In this document: one piece after another, positions 47,817 through 58,345 of the stretch
How positions within the stretch are numbered: position 1 is the first letter of the stretch
Layout: the number at the start of each line of letters is the position of its first letter
DNA from: Caryophanales bacterium
Lineage (GTDB): Bacteria > Bacillota > Bacilli > Paenibacillales > CANHCR01
Direction: 5' to 3'
Assembly (NCBI GenBank): GCA_947459205.1
Contig: CANHCR010000003.1
Location: forward strand, 34,916-98,915
DNA: 64,000 nt
The notes under the pieces: generated by a model
Told to the model about the DNA's origin: nothing
The model's input: only the letters and a program-made list of their open reading frames with translations
Databases searched by the model: none
Made by a program: the position numbers and the translations under genes

Positions 47817-49733
47817 TTAAATGGCTTTCGTGCGAATCTCTTCGCTCAACGTCGCGAGCAGCGCATCGACCGATTTGACGCCGATATCACCGGCACCGCG
47901 TTTGCGGACCGCTAGCGAGTCAGACGCCGCCTCTTGATCACCGATGACGAACATGTACGGAATTTTCTCAAGCTGCGCCTCGCGGATTTTGTAACCGATT
48001 TTCTCATTGCGATCATCCAGTTCAACGCGAACACCAATCGCCTCCAACTGCGCCTTCACTTTCACCGCGTACTCCACGTGTGGCGCTGCGATCGGCAACA
48101 AGCGCGCTTGCACCGGCGACAGCCAAAGTGGGAACGCCCCCGCGAAATGCTCGGTCAAAATGCCGATAAAGCGGTCAATCGAACCGTACACTGCACGGTG
48201 AATGACGACCGGACGATGTTTCACATTATCTTCACCAACATAGTTCAAATCGAACTTCTCTGGCATTTGGAAATCGAGCTGAATCGTCGCACATTGCCAG
48301 CTACGTTTGAGCGCATCGGTAATGTGGAAGTCAATTTTCGGACCATAAAATGCGCCGTCACCTTCATTCACGCGGTATTGCACACCGAGTCCGTCGAGCA
48401 CGTTCTGCAGCGCCGTCTCCGCCTGCGTCCACAATACCTCCGAGCCCATCGAATCTTCCGGACGCGTCGACAACTCAATGCGATAGTTGAAGCCGAAGAC
48501 GCTATAGATGGTATCAATTAGTTGAATGACGTTGCGAATTTCATCCTCGATTTGATCGGGACGGACGAAGATATGTGCATCATCCTGGCAGAACGTACGC
48601 ACTCGCATCATCCCGTTCAACGCACCCGACATCTCGTGGCGATGGACTTGCCCGAACTCAGCAATACGAATCGGCAAATCGCGATACGAATGGAGTGTGT
48701 TTTTATAGATTAACATATGCCCCGGACAGTTCATCGGCTTGAGCGCAAATTTCGTTTCATCAACATCGGTAAAATACATATTTTCATGATAGTGGTCCCA
48801 GTGACCGGACTGCTCCCAAAGGCGCTGGTTCATAATAAACGGCGTGCGCACTTCATCATATTCACGCTCGATCTGCAGACCGCGCGAATACGCCTCCAGC
48901 TCGTTGCGGATCAGCATCCCCTTCGGCAAATAAAACGGCATGCCCGGCGCTTCCCCGGAGAACATATACAACCCCAACTCTTTGCCGAGTTTGCGATGGT
49001 CGCGCTTTTTCGCCTCCTCCAAAATGTGCAGATGCTCATCCAGTTGCGCTTTCTTCGGAAACGCCGTGCCGTATACGCGCTGCAACATTTTGTTATTCGA
49101 ATTGCCTCGCCAGTATGCACCCGCCACCGTCAGCAATTTGAACGCTTTAATGCGGCCGGTCGATGGCAAATGCGGACCGCGGCACAAGTCAAAAAACTCA
49201 CCCTGCTCGTAAATCGTGATGACCGACTCCGCCGGCAAATCGCGAATCAGTTCCAACTTGTACTGGTCGCCAATTTCGCTAAACGTCGCCACCGCTTCCT
49301 CACGTGACACGACTTTGCGAACAATCGCCAAATTCTCTTGCGTAATGCGCTCCATTTCTTTTTCAATTGCGCCGAGATCGTCTGGCGTCAGCGGGCGCTC
49401 GATGTCGATATCATAGTAAAAACCATCTTCAATGACTGGTCCAATCCCCAACTGTACATTAGTATCCTTGAACACACGCTTGATCGCTTGTGCCATCAGA
49501 TGGGCCGTACTGTGGCGATACACTTCGAGACCGTCTTTCGATTCCAAAGTAACGATTTCCACATCGGCATCGCCTTCCAAAACATAGGACAGATCAACGA
49601 CCTTGCCGTCCACCTTACCTGCAATCGCATTTTTTTTCAAACTGCTGCTAATCGAACCAACGAACTCTTCAATCGTCGTCCCTTTTGCTACCTCACGGAC
49701 CGCTCCGTCTGGCAATTTTACTTGCACACTCAT
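47817..49733 (-). CDS. thrS: threonyl-tRNA synthetase
   Basis: TGS domain, YRHSTAHLMAQAIKR, MRVRTFCQDDAHIF motif 2. Confidence 0.97.
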   Translation of the reverse strand: MSVQVKLPDGAVREVAKGTTIEEFVGSISSSLKKNAIAGKVDGKVVDLSYVLEGDADVEIVTLESKDGLEVYRHSTAHLMAQAIKRVFKDTNVQLGIGPVIEDGFYYDIDIERPLTPDDLGAIEKEMERITQENLAIVRKVVSREEAVATFSEIGDQYKLELIRDLPAESVITIYEQGEFFDLCRGPHLPSTGRIKAFKLLTVAGAYWRGNSNNKMLQRVYGTAFPKKAQLDEHLHILEEAKKRDHRKLGKELGLYMFSGEAPGMPFYLPKGMLIRNELEAYSRGLQIEREYDEVRTPFIMNQRLWEQSGHWDHYHENMYFTDVDETKFALKPMNCPGHMLIYKNTLHSYRDLPIRIAEFGQVHRHEMSGALNGMMRVRTFCQDDAHIFVRPDQIEDEIRNVIQLIDTIYSVFGFNYRIELSTRPEDSMGSEVLWTQAETALQNVLDGLGVQYRVNEGDGAFYGPKIDFHITDALKRSWQCATIQLDFQMPEKFDLNYVGEDNVKHRPVVIHRAVYGSIDRFIGILTEHFAGAFPLWLSPVQARLLPIAAPHVEYAVKVKAQLEAIGVRVELDDRNEKIGYKIREAQLEKIPYMFVIGDQEAASDSLAVRKRGAGDIGVKSVDALLATLSEEIRTKAI

Positions 49734-49784
49734 CTCGTTCCCTCCAAAAATTGTTTAATCAATGACTCATTAAAACACAAAAAC

Positions 49785-50047
49785 GCCCGCCCCAAAAAAG
49801 GGACGAGCGTCTCATCTCGTGGTTCCACCCTCATTCCGATTGCCAACCGACAATCGCTCATGATGCATCGGTATCGGGATGCGCCCGGTTGACTTACTAA
49901 CGTGAAAAGTCACGCGTTCGGTACAACTACTACGAAGGGGTAAAGCCATTCATGTGCTGCCGAGAGATTCCAGCCTAGTCTCCCGTTCTCTGTCGCAGTC
50001 AGGCGAACACTCCATATCTTCGATCATCGCTTTGTGCTATGCGTTTA
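49785..50047 (-). ncRNA. T-box leader of thrS
   Basis: Minus-strand AGGGTGGAACCACGAGAT T-box followed by GACGCTCGTCCC...GGGGCGGGCGTTTTT terminator, directly upstream of thrS. Confidence 0.92.
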
Positions 50048-50054
50048 TGCTTTC

Positions 50055-50083
50055 ATTATAAGCACAGGATAATGCTCAGTCAA
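50055..50083 (-). promoter_or_regulatory. SigA promoter of the thrS T-box transcript
   Basis: TTGACT, 17-bp spacer, TATAAT on the minus strand. Confidence 0.85.
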
Positions 50084-50102
50084 CTAAGCAAATGAGCTAC
50101 AA

Positions 50103-51035
50103 TCAGCCTTTGTTGAACGTGTCTGTCAATACCGGCACGATCTGCGATTTGCGCGACACGACGCCCTTCAACACGGCACGGTTGTTCTCTAGTTTCGTAT
50201 TGTACGCTGCTTCCACGAACGCTGCTTTGCTGCCGAGCGCAACGCCTACCGAATCGTTGTTCAAAATGTCAGTAACGACAAACAAGAACAAATCAAGCCC
50301 TTTGGCTGCGATGATTTCGTTCAGCGCCACCTCCAACTCGTCTTGACGCGCCAACACATCATTGACGTCAACGGCATTCACTTGCGCAATTTCTACTTTG
50401 GAAGCGCCCATCGAAAACTCTTTCGAATCCATCGAGATCAATTGCGAAATCGATTTGTCGAGCAAACTGGCACCCGCTTTGAGCATGTCCAAACCGTACG
50501 TTTCCAATTTGACGCCAGCGGTGTCCGCAAGTTCATGCGCCGCCGCAACATCTTCCGCCGTACAAGTTGGGGACTTAAGCAGCAACGTGTCGGAAATGAT
50601 CGCCGAAAGCATCAAACCTGCCACTTGCTGACTGACCGCTATCCCTTTTTCTTTGTACATTTTCAACAAAATCGTCGCCGTACAACCGACCGGTTCGGCA
50701 CGATAGTAGAGCGGACCGCTCGTTTCGAAGTTGGCGATACGATGATGATCGATAACCTCTGTCACGATTACGTCAGCGATATCGCTGACACTTTGTTGAC
50801 GCTCGTTGTGGTCGACCAAGATGACCTTACTTGTCTCACTGGCAACCGTCTCAACCAAACGCGGCGCTTCCGCTTTGAACGTGTCAAGCACGAATTGCGT
50901 CTCGCTGCTAATCGAACCGAGGCGAACCGCCTCGACATTCGCGCCGCTTTTTGTCTTCAAATCTGCGTAGGCAAGCGCCGAGCAAATCGAATCTGTGTCC
51001 GGGTTTTTGTGTCCGAAAATCAATACTTTTTCCAT
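50103..51035 (-). CDS. ppaC: manganese-dependent inorganic pyrophosphatase (DHH family)
   Basis: [43 protein letters not shown]. Confidence 0.95.
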   Translation of the reverse strand: MEKVLIFGHKNPDTDSICSALAYADLKTKSGANVEAVRLGSISSETQFVLDTFKAEAPRLVETVASETSKVILVDHNERQQSVSDIADVIVTEVIDHHRIANFETSGPLYYRAEPVGCTATILLKMYKEKGIAVSQQVAGLMLSAIISDTLLLKSPTCTAEDVAAAHELADTAGVKLETYGLDMLKAGASLLDKSISQLISMDSKEFSMGASKVEIAQVNAVDVNDVLARQDELEVALNEIIAAKGLDLFLFVVTDILNNDSVGVALGSKAAFVEAAYNTKLENNRAVLKGVVSRKSQIVPVLTDTFNKG

Positions 51036-51159
51036 CTGTCAAACTCCTATCAATATAAGATACGAACGAATAAACACCATCTATCATTATATCGAATTTA
51101 TCTGCATTTTCAAGCGACGCGAATCCGCAGAAAGCTCGTGAAAATGCATGGTATGAAGT

Positions 51160-52572
51160 TTATTCCGTCGGATTGACAGGCTCTGTGACAATCGTCTTCT
51201 TCTCATCGACAATTAGCCACAGGCCATTGTTCGACTTGCGCAATGTCGTCACAACGTTATGCGTGACCGGTCGCGGCACTTCGCCAATCGTTTCTTCGCT
51301 GGCGGTTACAGTAACCGTCGTCACCGACTGCACGACCGCTTGACCTGGCTTCATTTCGGTGATTTCTAGCGCTTCGACCGTCTTGTCGAACGTCGCATTG
51401 AGTTGCAACAAAGAATCATAGAACGTGTACAATTCTTGATCCAGTTCAAAGTAACGGAGGAACGTATTGTCATACAAACTTTTGTAAGCTTGCACATTAT
51501 AAGTCGTGTAATATTCCTTTGTTTTTTCCATCGTGCGCAAGATTTGTTCTGCCTGCGAACCGATAAAAATCGTACGCGTGAATGCGTTCCAGCTCACTTC
51601 CTGACCGGACGCCTCGGCAACAAACCGCAGCGGCACCATCGTCACAGCTTTGTTGATTTGTGGCGCCAAATTTAAACTCCGGAATTGACCGTTGACGGTA
51701 GCGAAGCGGTTGCCGATTTTCAGCACCACATTTAAGCCCGGCTTACTGCCAGTGATCGTTTTCGTAGTGGCATCGTATTGTATCTTCAAGCCAAGTTTCG
51801 TGAAAATCGGGCGGAACTCGACTAGCGTTGTACCACTCGCTTGGAACGGCGCAACGTTGAATGCTAGCCGCTCCTTGCCAATCAACACCTGTATGCTATA
51901 CGCATTTTCCAAATCAACATGCACACCCGCACGACGCATCGTGAAAATGATTGGGTCGTTGCTTTTGTCGAGCGGATTGTTCGCCAAGTAAACGTGGGTG
52001 ACGTTTTCCCAAGCTTCCGCCGGCGTTAAGTCTACAATTTCGTTGTCCGCGAGCTCGATATGTTTGCCCTCGAACAAGGCTAGCGGTCCAATGTCAGAAA
52101 TCAGATTGTCACTCAATTGCAAACGTTGAAGCTTTGGCAATTTGTCGAAACAGCTCACACTATCGATCATATTGTCTGCAGCATTCAATAACGTCAATTC
52201 AGTCAAGCGCCCAACCGTCGGACAAAGCCCGCGAATCTGGTTGCCCGAGACGTCCAATTGCGTCAAATTGCGCATATTGGCAAGCGGTGAAATATCGCGA
52301 ATCGCATTGTTACTGACGTTCAACGAGGTTAAGTTGGTGGCAAACTGCAAACCGCTCAACGAGCGTACATTTTCTCCAGACACGTTTAATTTCGTCAAAA
52401 ATAACAGATCGACGCGCGTCACAGTTTCCGTCATCCCGAGTTCCTTCTTGATTGCGCGCTCCAACGCGGCATCAGGAATCGCCTTTGTCGAAGCATGTGC
52501 GGTGCTCAATGGCAATACGCTAATGACAAGCGTAAGCGCTAACATCCAAAGCGAAATTTTTTTCAGCAACAT
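51160..52572 (-). CDS. secreted protein with leucine-rich repeats and copper-amine-oxidase N-domain-like module
   Basis: Signal peptide; LTSLNVSNNAIRDISPLANMRNLTQLDVSGNQI repeats; INKAVTMVPLRFVAEASGQEVSWNAFTRTIFI. Confidence 0.88.
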   Translation of the reverse strand: MLLKKISLWMLALTLVISVLPLSTAHASTKAIPDAALERAIKKELGMTETVTRVDLLFLTKLNVSGENVRSLSGLQFATNLTSLNVSNNAIRDISPLANMRNLTQLDVSGNQIRGLCPTVGRLTELTLLNAADNMIDSVSCFDKLPKLQRLQLSDNLISDIGPLALFEGKHIELADNEIVDLTPAEAWENVTHVYLANNPLDKSNDPIIFTMRRAGVHVDLENAYSIQVLIGKERLAFNVAPFQASGTTLVEFRPIFTKLGLKIQYDATTKTITGSKPGLNVVLKIGNRFATVNGQFRSLNLAPQINKAVTMVPLRFVAEASGQEVSWNAFTRTIFIGSQAEQILRTMEKTKEYYTTYNVQAYKSLYDNTFLRYFELDQELYTFYDSLLQLNATFDKTVEALEITEMKPGQAVVQSVTTVTVTASEETIGEVPRPVTHNVVTTLRKSNNGLWLIVDEKKTIVTEPVNPTE

Positions 52573-52605
52573 AATGGTACCTCCACTAATAAATGTAGTT
52601 AAGCT

Positions 52606-53202
52606 TTATTGATTATTTGTCGTTCTGCGCATTAGCAATACCAAAACAACTAACATGAGGCCGGCGATGATAAGTCGCGGCCAATTGTCAGACAGAAACA
52701 GTAAATCGTGACCGATGACTGTCTCCAAAGCAATTGACGGCATTTTACCGACGGCTGCTACGAACGCAAAATCGAGAAATTTCGCCTTCACCGTAGCTGC
52801 GGCAAACGTAATGAGCGGCGAGGGCATGAACGGCGTCATGAAGGCAATCAGTAACAACAGTGCACGGCGCCGACGACTAACGGTCTTCAAACGATCAATC
52901 CAACGCCATTGACGCGGGTTGAATGCCGGCTTGTTTCGCAAAAAATTCGTATTCTCTGCTTTGTTCAGCAAACTGCGATACACCCAATACGATACCGATG
53001 CACCGATGATTTCCGTGCAAAGTGAAATAAGAAAGCCTGGCCAAATACCGAACACGACCGCATTGGCAGCCGTCAAAAACACTGGCGGAATGACACCGAT
53101 GATGCTGATCAGTACGCCGATCGTCACACTTGCAATTACGGCCCATATCCCGAATGAACGAAGCCATTCCGCGGTATCGGCGACTGAGAAAAACAAATCC
53201 AT
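52606..53202 (-). CDS. TVP38/TMEM64 (SNARE-associated) family membrane protein
   Basis: MDLFFSVADTAEW start after GGAGGAAA; multi-TM DedA-like pattern. Confidence 0.82.
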   Translation of the reverse strand: MDLFFSVADTAEWLRSFGIWAVIASVTIGVLISIIGVIPPVFLTAANAVVFGIWPGFLISLCTEIIGASVSYWVYRSLLNKAENTNFLRNKPAFNPRQWRWIDRLKTVSRRRRALLLLIAFMTPFMPSPLITFAAATVKAKFLDFAFVAAVGKMPSIALETVIGHDLLFLSDNWPRLIIAGLMLVVLVLLMRRTTNNQ

Positions 53203-53264
53203 GTCATTTTTCCTCCTGCAGCTGTGCAATCTGTGATAAACTGAAACAAAGGAGTGGATGTGTG

Positions 53265-53558
53265 ATGAGACTAACAAAATTCGATTGGATTTACTTTGGA
53301 TTTTCGCTTTTTCTTGTCGTCGGGTACCCGGCACTGCTATTCCTACTCATGCCTGGAAAGGTTCCCTTCTACTTGATGTTACCGGTGTTGCTTGGAATCG
53401 GCTTAATCGTCGGCAGAGCGAATGCACTTTGGGTCGACATCGTTTCGCATAAAAGCGATCACACCAAAGACCTCGATTATCCCGATCCGACCATCGCCGA
53501 TATGACTGGGATTCGCTACCGCGAAGAGCGCGAACATGTCCGTGAAGACTACAAATGA
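53265..53558 (+). CDS. small two-TM hypothetical membrane protein
   Basis: MRLTKFDWIYFGFSLFLVVGYPALLFLLMPGKVPFYLMLPVLLGIGLIVG; RBS GGAG upstream. Confidence 0.65.
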   Translation: MRLTKFDWIYFGFSLFLVVGYPALLFLLMPGKVPFYLMLPVLLGIGLIVGRANALWVDIVSHKSDHTKDLDYPDPTIADMTGIRYREEREHVREDYK

Positions 53559-53757
53559 GCGGTGTCGGCAAATTATTTTCATAAAAATAGTTTGCTTGTT
53601 CGCTCGTCATTTGTCAATGTTGAAAATGAGCGATCTCATCGCAATTTCTCAAAGAAGAAAATGTAACATTCAGTTCGAAAGTTGCATTGAAACTCTTCGA
53701 CGAAAACGGTTCACAACAAACGACCATTACTTTTGATATTCATAAAGACCAATGGAC

Positions 53758-53797
53758 CAAAAAAGCCGCGACCATAACCGGTCACGGCTTCTTTTCA
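53758..53797 (-). terminator. intrinsic terminator downstream of icd
   Basis: GAAGCCGTGACCGG...GGTCGCGGCTTTTTT. Confidence 0.8.
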
Positions 53798-53800
53798 TAC

Positions 53801-55237
53801 TTATCCATGCACTGCAGAATAACCGGCAACACCATCGAAAGTGTATAAGTTTTCTGTCTTTATACAATCATAACCAGCGTTCGTCATTTGAGTATATAAA
53901 TCAATGATTTGCCCATGGTTAATAGGTGATCCATCCGTCGTCAAAAATCTGCAACGCCAGTGATCGGTACAGAATGTTTCAGGGAATCCATCTGGGAACA
54001 CTTTAACGCCGCGATTGGTAATCACTTTTAATCCGAGTTTGCTAGACGTGAACGTTTCGAGTACGCTGCCCAAATCTTTCGGAGCCCCGTCCTTCCAGTT
54101 GACGAATATGTCCACACCGACCAACTCTTTTTTCTGATCAATGGATGGCTTCGCCTCAACCTTCAAAGCCTGCGTCTCTTTATACTCAACTGCCGGCAGC
54201 GTTTGTGGCGTTTGTCCGAGACGGGCGATGACCGCTTGAGCAAACTCTTTCGTTCCGACCTTTTCTTTACTTGTACCTTCACGATAAATGTCATATGTGT
54301 GAATGCCGTCTTCCAACGTCTTCAACCAAGCATTATGAACCTTTGTCGCGACATCTGGTTGCCCGATATGCTGAAGCATCATCACCGCACCAAGAAGCAA
54401 ACCGGACGGGTTAGCGAGGTTTTGTCCTGCACGGCGCGGTGCCGACCCATGTATCGCCTCAAACATCGCGCACTGTTCACCAATATTCGCGGATCCCGCC
54501 AAACCGACCGAACCAGAAATTTGTGCCGCCACGTCTGACAAAATATCACCGTATAAGTTCGGCATGACTATCACGTCGAATTGGGAAGGATTGTCGGCCA
54601 ATTTCGCCGCTCCGATATCAACAATCCAATGTTCTTTTTCAATTTCTGGATATTCTACTCCAATCTCTTCAAACACCTTTGTGAACAAACCGTCCGTAAA
54701 CTTCATAATGTTATCTTTGACGAAACATGTGACTTTTTTACGCCCGTTACTACGTGCATATTCAAATGCATAACGGACAATTTTTTCAGTGCCGGGGCGG
54801 CTCACCACTTTCAGACATTGATAAACGTCTTGTGTTTGCCGATGTTCGATACCAGCATACAAATCTTCTTCATTCTCACGGACAATCACCACGTTCATAA
54901 GCGGGTGTTTGGTTTCGACAAATGGTGCATACGACACTGCCGGACGCACATTCGCGTACAGTCCAAGCGCTTTACGGGTCGTTACATTCAGACTTTTAAA
55001 TCCTCCGCCCTGCGGTGTCGTAATCGGTGCTTTTAAAAACACTTTCGTTCTGCGCAACGATTCCCACGCATCGGCTTCGATGCCGCTGCTCCCTCCGCGC
55101 AAATATACTTTTTCACCAATTTCAATCGTTTCGATCTCGAGTTGTGCACCTGCCGCATCAAAAATATCCAGTGTGGCCGTCATAATTTCTGGTCCGATAC
55201 CGTCTCCGTATGCAACAGTAATTGGTGTTTTTACCAT
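53801..55237 (-). CDS. icd: isocitrate dehydrogenase, Thermus/Rickettsia-like long form
   Basis: 478 aa; ITVAYGDGIGPEIM, NLYGDILSDVAAQISGSVGLAGSANIG; C-terminal extension beyond the usual IPMDH/ICDH core. Confidence 0.9.
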   Translation of the reverse strand: MVKTPITVAYGDGIGPEIMTATLDIFDAAGAQLEIETIEIGEKVYLRGGSSGIEADAWESLRRTKVFLKAPITTPQGGGFKSLNVTTRKALGLYANVRPAVSYAPFVETKHPLMNVVIVRENEEDLYAGIEHRQTQDVYQCLKVVSRPGTEKIVRYAFEYARSNGRKKVTCFVKDNIMKFTDGLFTKVFEEIGVEYPEIEKEHWIVDIGAAKLADNPSQFDVIVMPNLYGDILSDVAAQISGSVGLAGSANIGEQCAMFEAIHGSAPRRAGQNLANPSGLLLGAVMMLQHIGQPDVATKVHNAWLKTLEDGIHTYDIYREGTSKEKVGTKEFAQAVIARLGQTPQTLPAVEYKETQALKVEAKPSIDQKKELVGVDIFVNWKDGAPKDLGSVLETFTSSKLGLKVITNRGVKVFPDGFPETFCTDHWRCRFLTTDGSPINHGQIIDLYTQMTNAGYDCIKTENLYTFDGVAGYSAVHG

Positions 55238-55261
55238 CCTTATCTCCCTCTTTCTCTTTTT

Positions 55262-56941
55262 TTAGTCAGTAACTGCGCCGCGCGATGCCGAGGAAACAAG
55301 TCTTGCATATTTATTCAAAATACCTCGCTTATACCTAAGAGGCGGTTCCGCCCACTGTTGTCTGCGTTCTGCAAATTGTTGCTCAGTTAAGGCTACAGAC
55401 AGTTCTTGATTCTCACTGTCAATCGTGATGACATCACCGTCTTGAATGAGTGCAATCGGACCGCCTACTTGCGCTTCAGGTGAAATGTGTCCGACGACCA
55501 ACCCGTGTGTTCCGCCCGAGAAACGACCGTCCGTAATGAGGCCGACGTCGGAACCCAATCCTTTGCCAATAATAATCGCTGTGATCGAGAGCATTTCCGA
55601 CATCCCCGGTCCACCCTTAGGTCCGGCATAGCGGATGACGACAATATCCCCAGGTTTGATTTGGTCCTCGACAACCGCTTTCGTTGCCTCTTCTTCCGAA
55701 TCAAACACCCGCGCCGGTCCGACCATTTTTGTAATCTTGAGGCCAGACATTTTGGCCACCGAACCATCTGGGGCGAGATTTCCTTTCAACACATAGAGCG
55801 GGCCTGTAGCACGCAGCGGTTGATCAAGCGGGCGGATGATTGTCTGACCTTCTTGCAAAGGTGGCTCGTCGGCCAAATTTTCAGCCAGCGTTCGACCGGT
55901 TACTGTCAAACAATCGCCATGCAGCAATCCTGCCTCGAGCAACAACTTCATCACACCCGTCACACCGCCTACTCTGTACAAATCTTCCATGACATATCGG
56001 CCGCTCGGTTTTAAATCGGCGATGTGCGGAACGCGTTTGCGAATCCGCTCGAAATCATCCAAACTTAGCGGCACATCGACAGCATGAGCGATTGCCAACA
56101 AATGCAGGAACGCATTGGTCGAGCCACCGAGCGCCATGATGACGGTAATCGCATTTTCGAACGCTTCTTTCGTCATGATCTGTTTCGGGTAAATCCCTTT
56201 TTCCAACAAACTCAACACGGCTTGCCCCGCCAACTGTGCATCTTCGACTTTTTTCGCAGATGTCGCCGGATTGGACGCACTGCCCGGCAAACTCATGCCT
56301 AACGCTTCAATCGCTGTCGCCATCGAATTCGCCGTGTACATCCCGCCGCACGATCCGGCACCTGGACACGCCGAACATTCAATCTCATGCAATTTTTGCC
56401 GATCAATTTGCCCTGCCGTATACTGACCGACTGCCTCAAACACCGAGACGATATCCAAATCTTTACCGTCTGAAGATTTGCCCGCAGAAATCGTTCCGCC
56501 ATAAACAAACACTGCCGGCAAATTCATGCGGCCGATTGCAATCAGACAACCCGGCATGTTTTTATCACAGCCACCAATTGCTACCACGCCATCCAAACGT
56601 TCCGCACCGACGACCGTTTCAATCGAATCGGCAATAATTTCTCGGCTCGGCAGCGAGTAGCGCATGCCTTCATGCCCCATCGAAATGCCGTCCGAAACCG
56701 TAATCGTGTTAAAAATCATCGGTGCGCCACCTGCTTCGTGGGCACCTTTTTTTGCCGCCCTCGCCAACTCATCGATATGGATGTTGCACGGAGTCACCTC
56801 ACTCCAAGTGCTCGCTATGCCGATCATCGGCTTTTTGAAATCCTCATCAGTAAATCCCACGGCACGCAACATCGCTCGATTCGGCGCACGATTCTCTCCC
56901 TCACTGATAACAATGCTGCGAATTCTTAAATCTTTATCCAT
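55262..56941 (-). CDS. ilvD: dihydroxy-acid dehydratase
   Basis: [36 protein letters not shown]. Confidence 0.97.
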   Translation of the reverse strand: MDKDLRIRSIVISEGENRAPNRAMLRAVGFTDEDFKKPMIGIASTWSEVTPCNIHIDELARAAKKGAHEAGGAPMIFNTITVSDGISMGHEGMRYSLPSREIIADSIETVVGAERLDGVVAIGGCDKNMPGCLIAIGRMNLPAVFVYGGTISAGKSSDGKDLDIVSVFEAVGQYTAGQIDRQKLHEIECSACPGAGSCGGMYTANSMATAIEALGMSLPGSASNPATSAKKVEDAQLAGQAVLSLLEKGIYPKQIMTKEAFENAITVIMALGGSTNAFLHLLAIAHAVDVPLSLDDFERIRKRVPHIADLKPSGRYVMEDLYRVGGVTGVMKLLLEAGLLHGDCLTVTGRTLAENLADEPPLQEGQTIIRPLDQPLRATGPLYVLKGNLAPDGSVAKMSGLKITKMVGPARVFDSEEEATKAVVEDQIKPGDIVVIRYAGPKGGPGMSEMLSITAIIIGKGLGSDVGLITDGRFSGGTHGLVVGHISPEAQVGGPIALIQDGDVITIDSENQELSVALTEQQFAERRQQWAEPPLRYKRGILNKYARLVSSASRGAVTD

Positions 56942-56965
56942 TGAAACGCTCTCCTCTTCTAGGTT

Positions 56966-57130
56966 TTATTCCTCGATATCGATAAAGCCACTGCCTGCAC
57001 AATAGTGACAAACCGTTATGTCTTGCGGTACCCGTTTTTCTCTAAAAGCTTCACTCTCAAGTTGTCTCATTTTCGCCGCATCCTCTTCCTTAATCACATG
57101 ACCGTGACCACCACATACCCAACAATTCAT
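56966..57130 (-). CDS. 54-aa DnaJ-type zinc-finger protein
   Basis: MNCWVCGGHGHVIKEEDAAKMRQLESEAFREKRVPQDITVCHYCAGSGFIDIEE, two CxxCxGxG motifs. Confidence 0.65.
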   Translation of the reverse strand: MNCWVCGGHGHVIKEEDAAKMRQLESEAFREKRVPQDITVCHYCAGSGFIDIEE

Positions 57131-57168
57131 CACGCTTCTCCCCCTCAATGTTTATCTATTTATGGCAC

Positions 57169-58041
57169 TTACGGATTACACCAATCGCAAAATGCAGGCG
57201 ATGCCGTTTGCCCCCCGTCCTTACGAACATGTTTCAGACGATGCGCACATGACGAACAGCCGTGAACCTCCGCCCACACTTGATTCGTCGGTCGGCCACA
57301 CCAATCACACGGAGATCCTCGGACCAATTCCACCAATCCCCAGCCTGGACAACCGCAACGCTCACATAAATGGGCTAATCGATTGGCCAATCGCATCGCC
57401 GATTCGCCGATGACTTTTAATCGGGTCGGATTCATCATCGCTCGCATATCCGTTTGAATCAGCGCCATGCCATCCGCCGATTGTCCCGCACAATTCTTCA
57501 CTGCTTCCTGTAGTTCTACTCGGTCTCCGATCCCTTTAAAAATCTTGTTTTGACCGCCACGCGCATTCGGCAACACAATCAACTTATGGGATGGAAACTG
57601 CACGCGGCGAAGATAGGATTCCAATTCTTCATCAAATTCAGTTACTCGCTTGAACCGAAGGTGTTCATAATTGGTATCATTCGTTCGCACTTGCTCCAAT
57701 ACCTCAATGCCTCGTTCCAAATCACGCCACAATATCATCTCCAAATGGAGCGGCGCAAACGGAATAAACGGATCCGGTCCGAAACTCGCCTCCGTACCAA
57801 CACCCAGATTGCTATTCAACCGATTCATGCCCAATTCGACTTTTAATCGCAATGTCTCCAACATCGAGTGTTGCCGTTCGATCTCGCCGCTAAATGTTCC
57901 CAGTACATCCGTATCTACACTTTCTGGAACAATCAATGACACTCCGAGCGTGTCTTGAAAAATAGGGGCGATCACCTCTTGTTTGCCGTGTATTGTTGTC
58001 AGCACCGCTGTTTTATTGCGGTACGGATGGAATTCGTTCAC
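57169..58041 (-). CDS. conserved hypothetical protein (DUF6671-like) with C-terminal zinc ribbons
   Basis: LAHLCERCGCPGWGLVELVRGSPCDWCGRPT...GCSSCAH...FCDWCNP. Confidence 0.7.
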   Translation of the reverse strand: MNEFHPYRNKTAVLTTIHGKQEVIAPIFQDTLGVSLIVPESVDTDVLGTFSGEIERQHSMLETLRLKVELGMNRLNSNLGVGTEASFGPDPFIPFAPLHLEMILWRDLERGIEVLEQVRTNDTNYEHLRFKRVTEFDEELESYLRRVQFPSHKLIVLPNARGGQNKIFKGIGDRVELQEAVKNCAGQSADGMALIQTDMRAMMNPTRLKVIGESAMRLANRLAHLCERCGCPGWGLVELVRGSPCDWCGRPTNQVWAEVHGCSSCAHRLKHVRKDGGQTASPAFCDWCNP

Positions 58042-58165
58042 CGTCGCTTCACCCCCTTAATAAATAAAACCGACACACGCTTGCAACAAAAATCGTTGCA
58101 TACGAATGCCGGTTTATCTTCAACTGAACATCGTCCATTTAAAGATCTGCCTTCTCATCAATTCC

Positions 58166-58214
58166 ATAAAAAAATCGATATAACGTGATTATCACTAATC
58201 AAGTATATCGATTT
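58166..58214 (-). terminator. intrinsic terminator of the iron-transport operon
   Basis: AAATCGATATA (58172-58182) / TATATCGATTT (58204-58214), 11-bp perfect arms with a T-tract on the minus strand. Confidence 0.8.
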
Positions 58215-58345
58215 ACTGTAATCCGGTTTTTGGTGAATCGACCGTCCCTCAATCTGACTTTGTGCAAATCAGCTTGCCGAACAGGTTATCATTCAAACTC
58301 CGTATCACGCGTCTATCATTGAATTTTTTTATTATGATAGCAAAA

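Noticed and set aside
49785-50047. Threonine specifier codon of the T-box
   Set aside because: Candidate ACC triplets exist but stem I could not be folded reliably by eye, so no position is claimed
50343-51176. 277-aa plus-strand ORF
   Set aside because: Antisense to the well-supported ppaC
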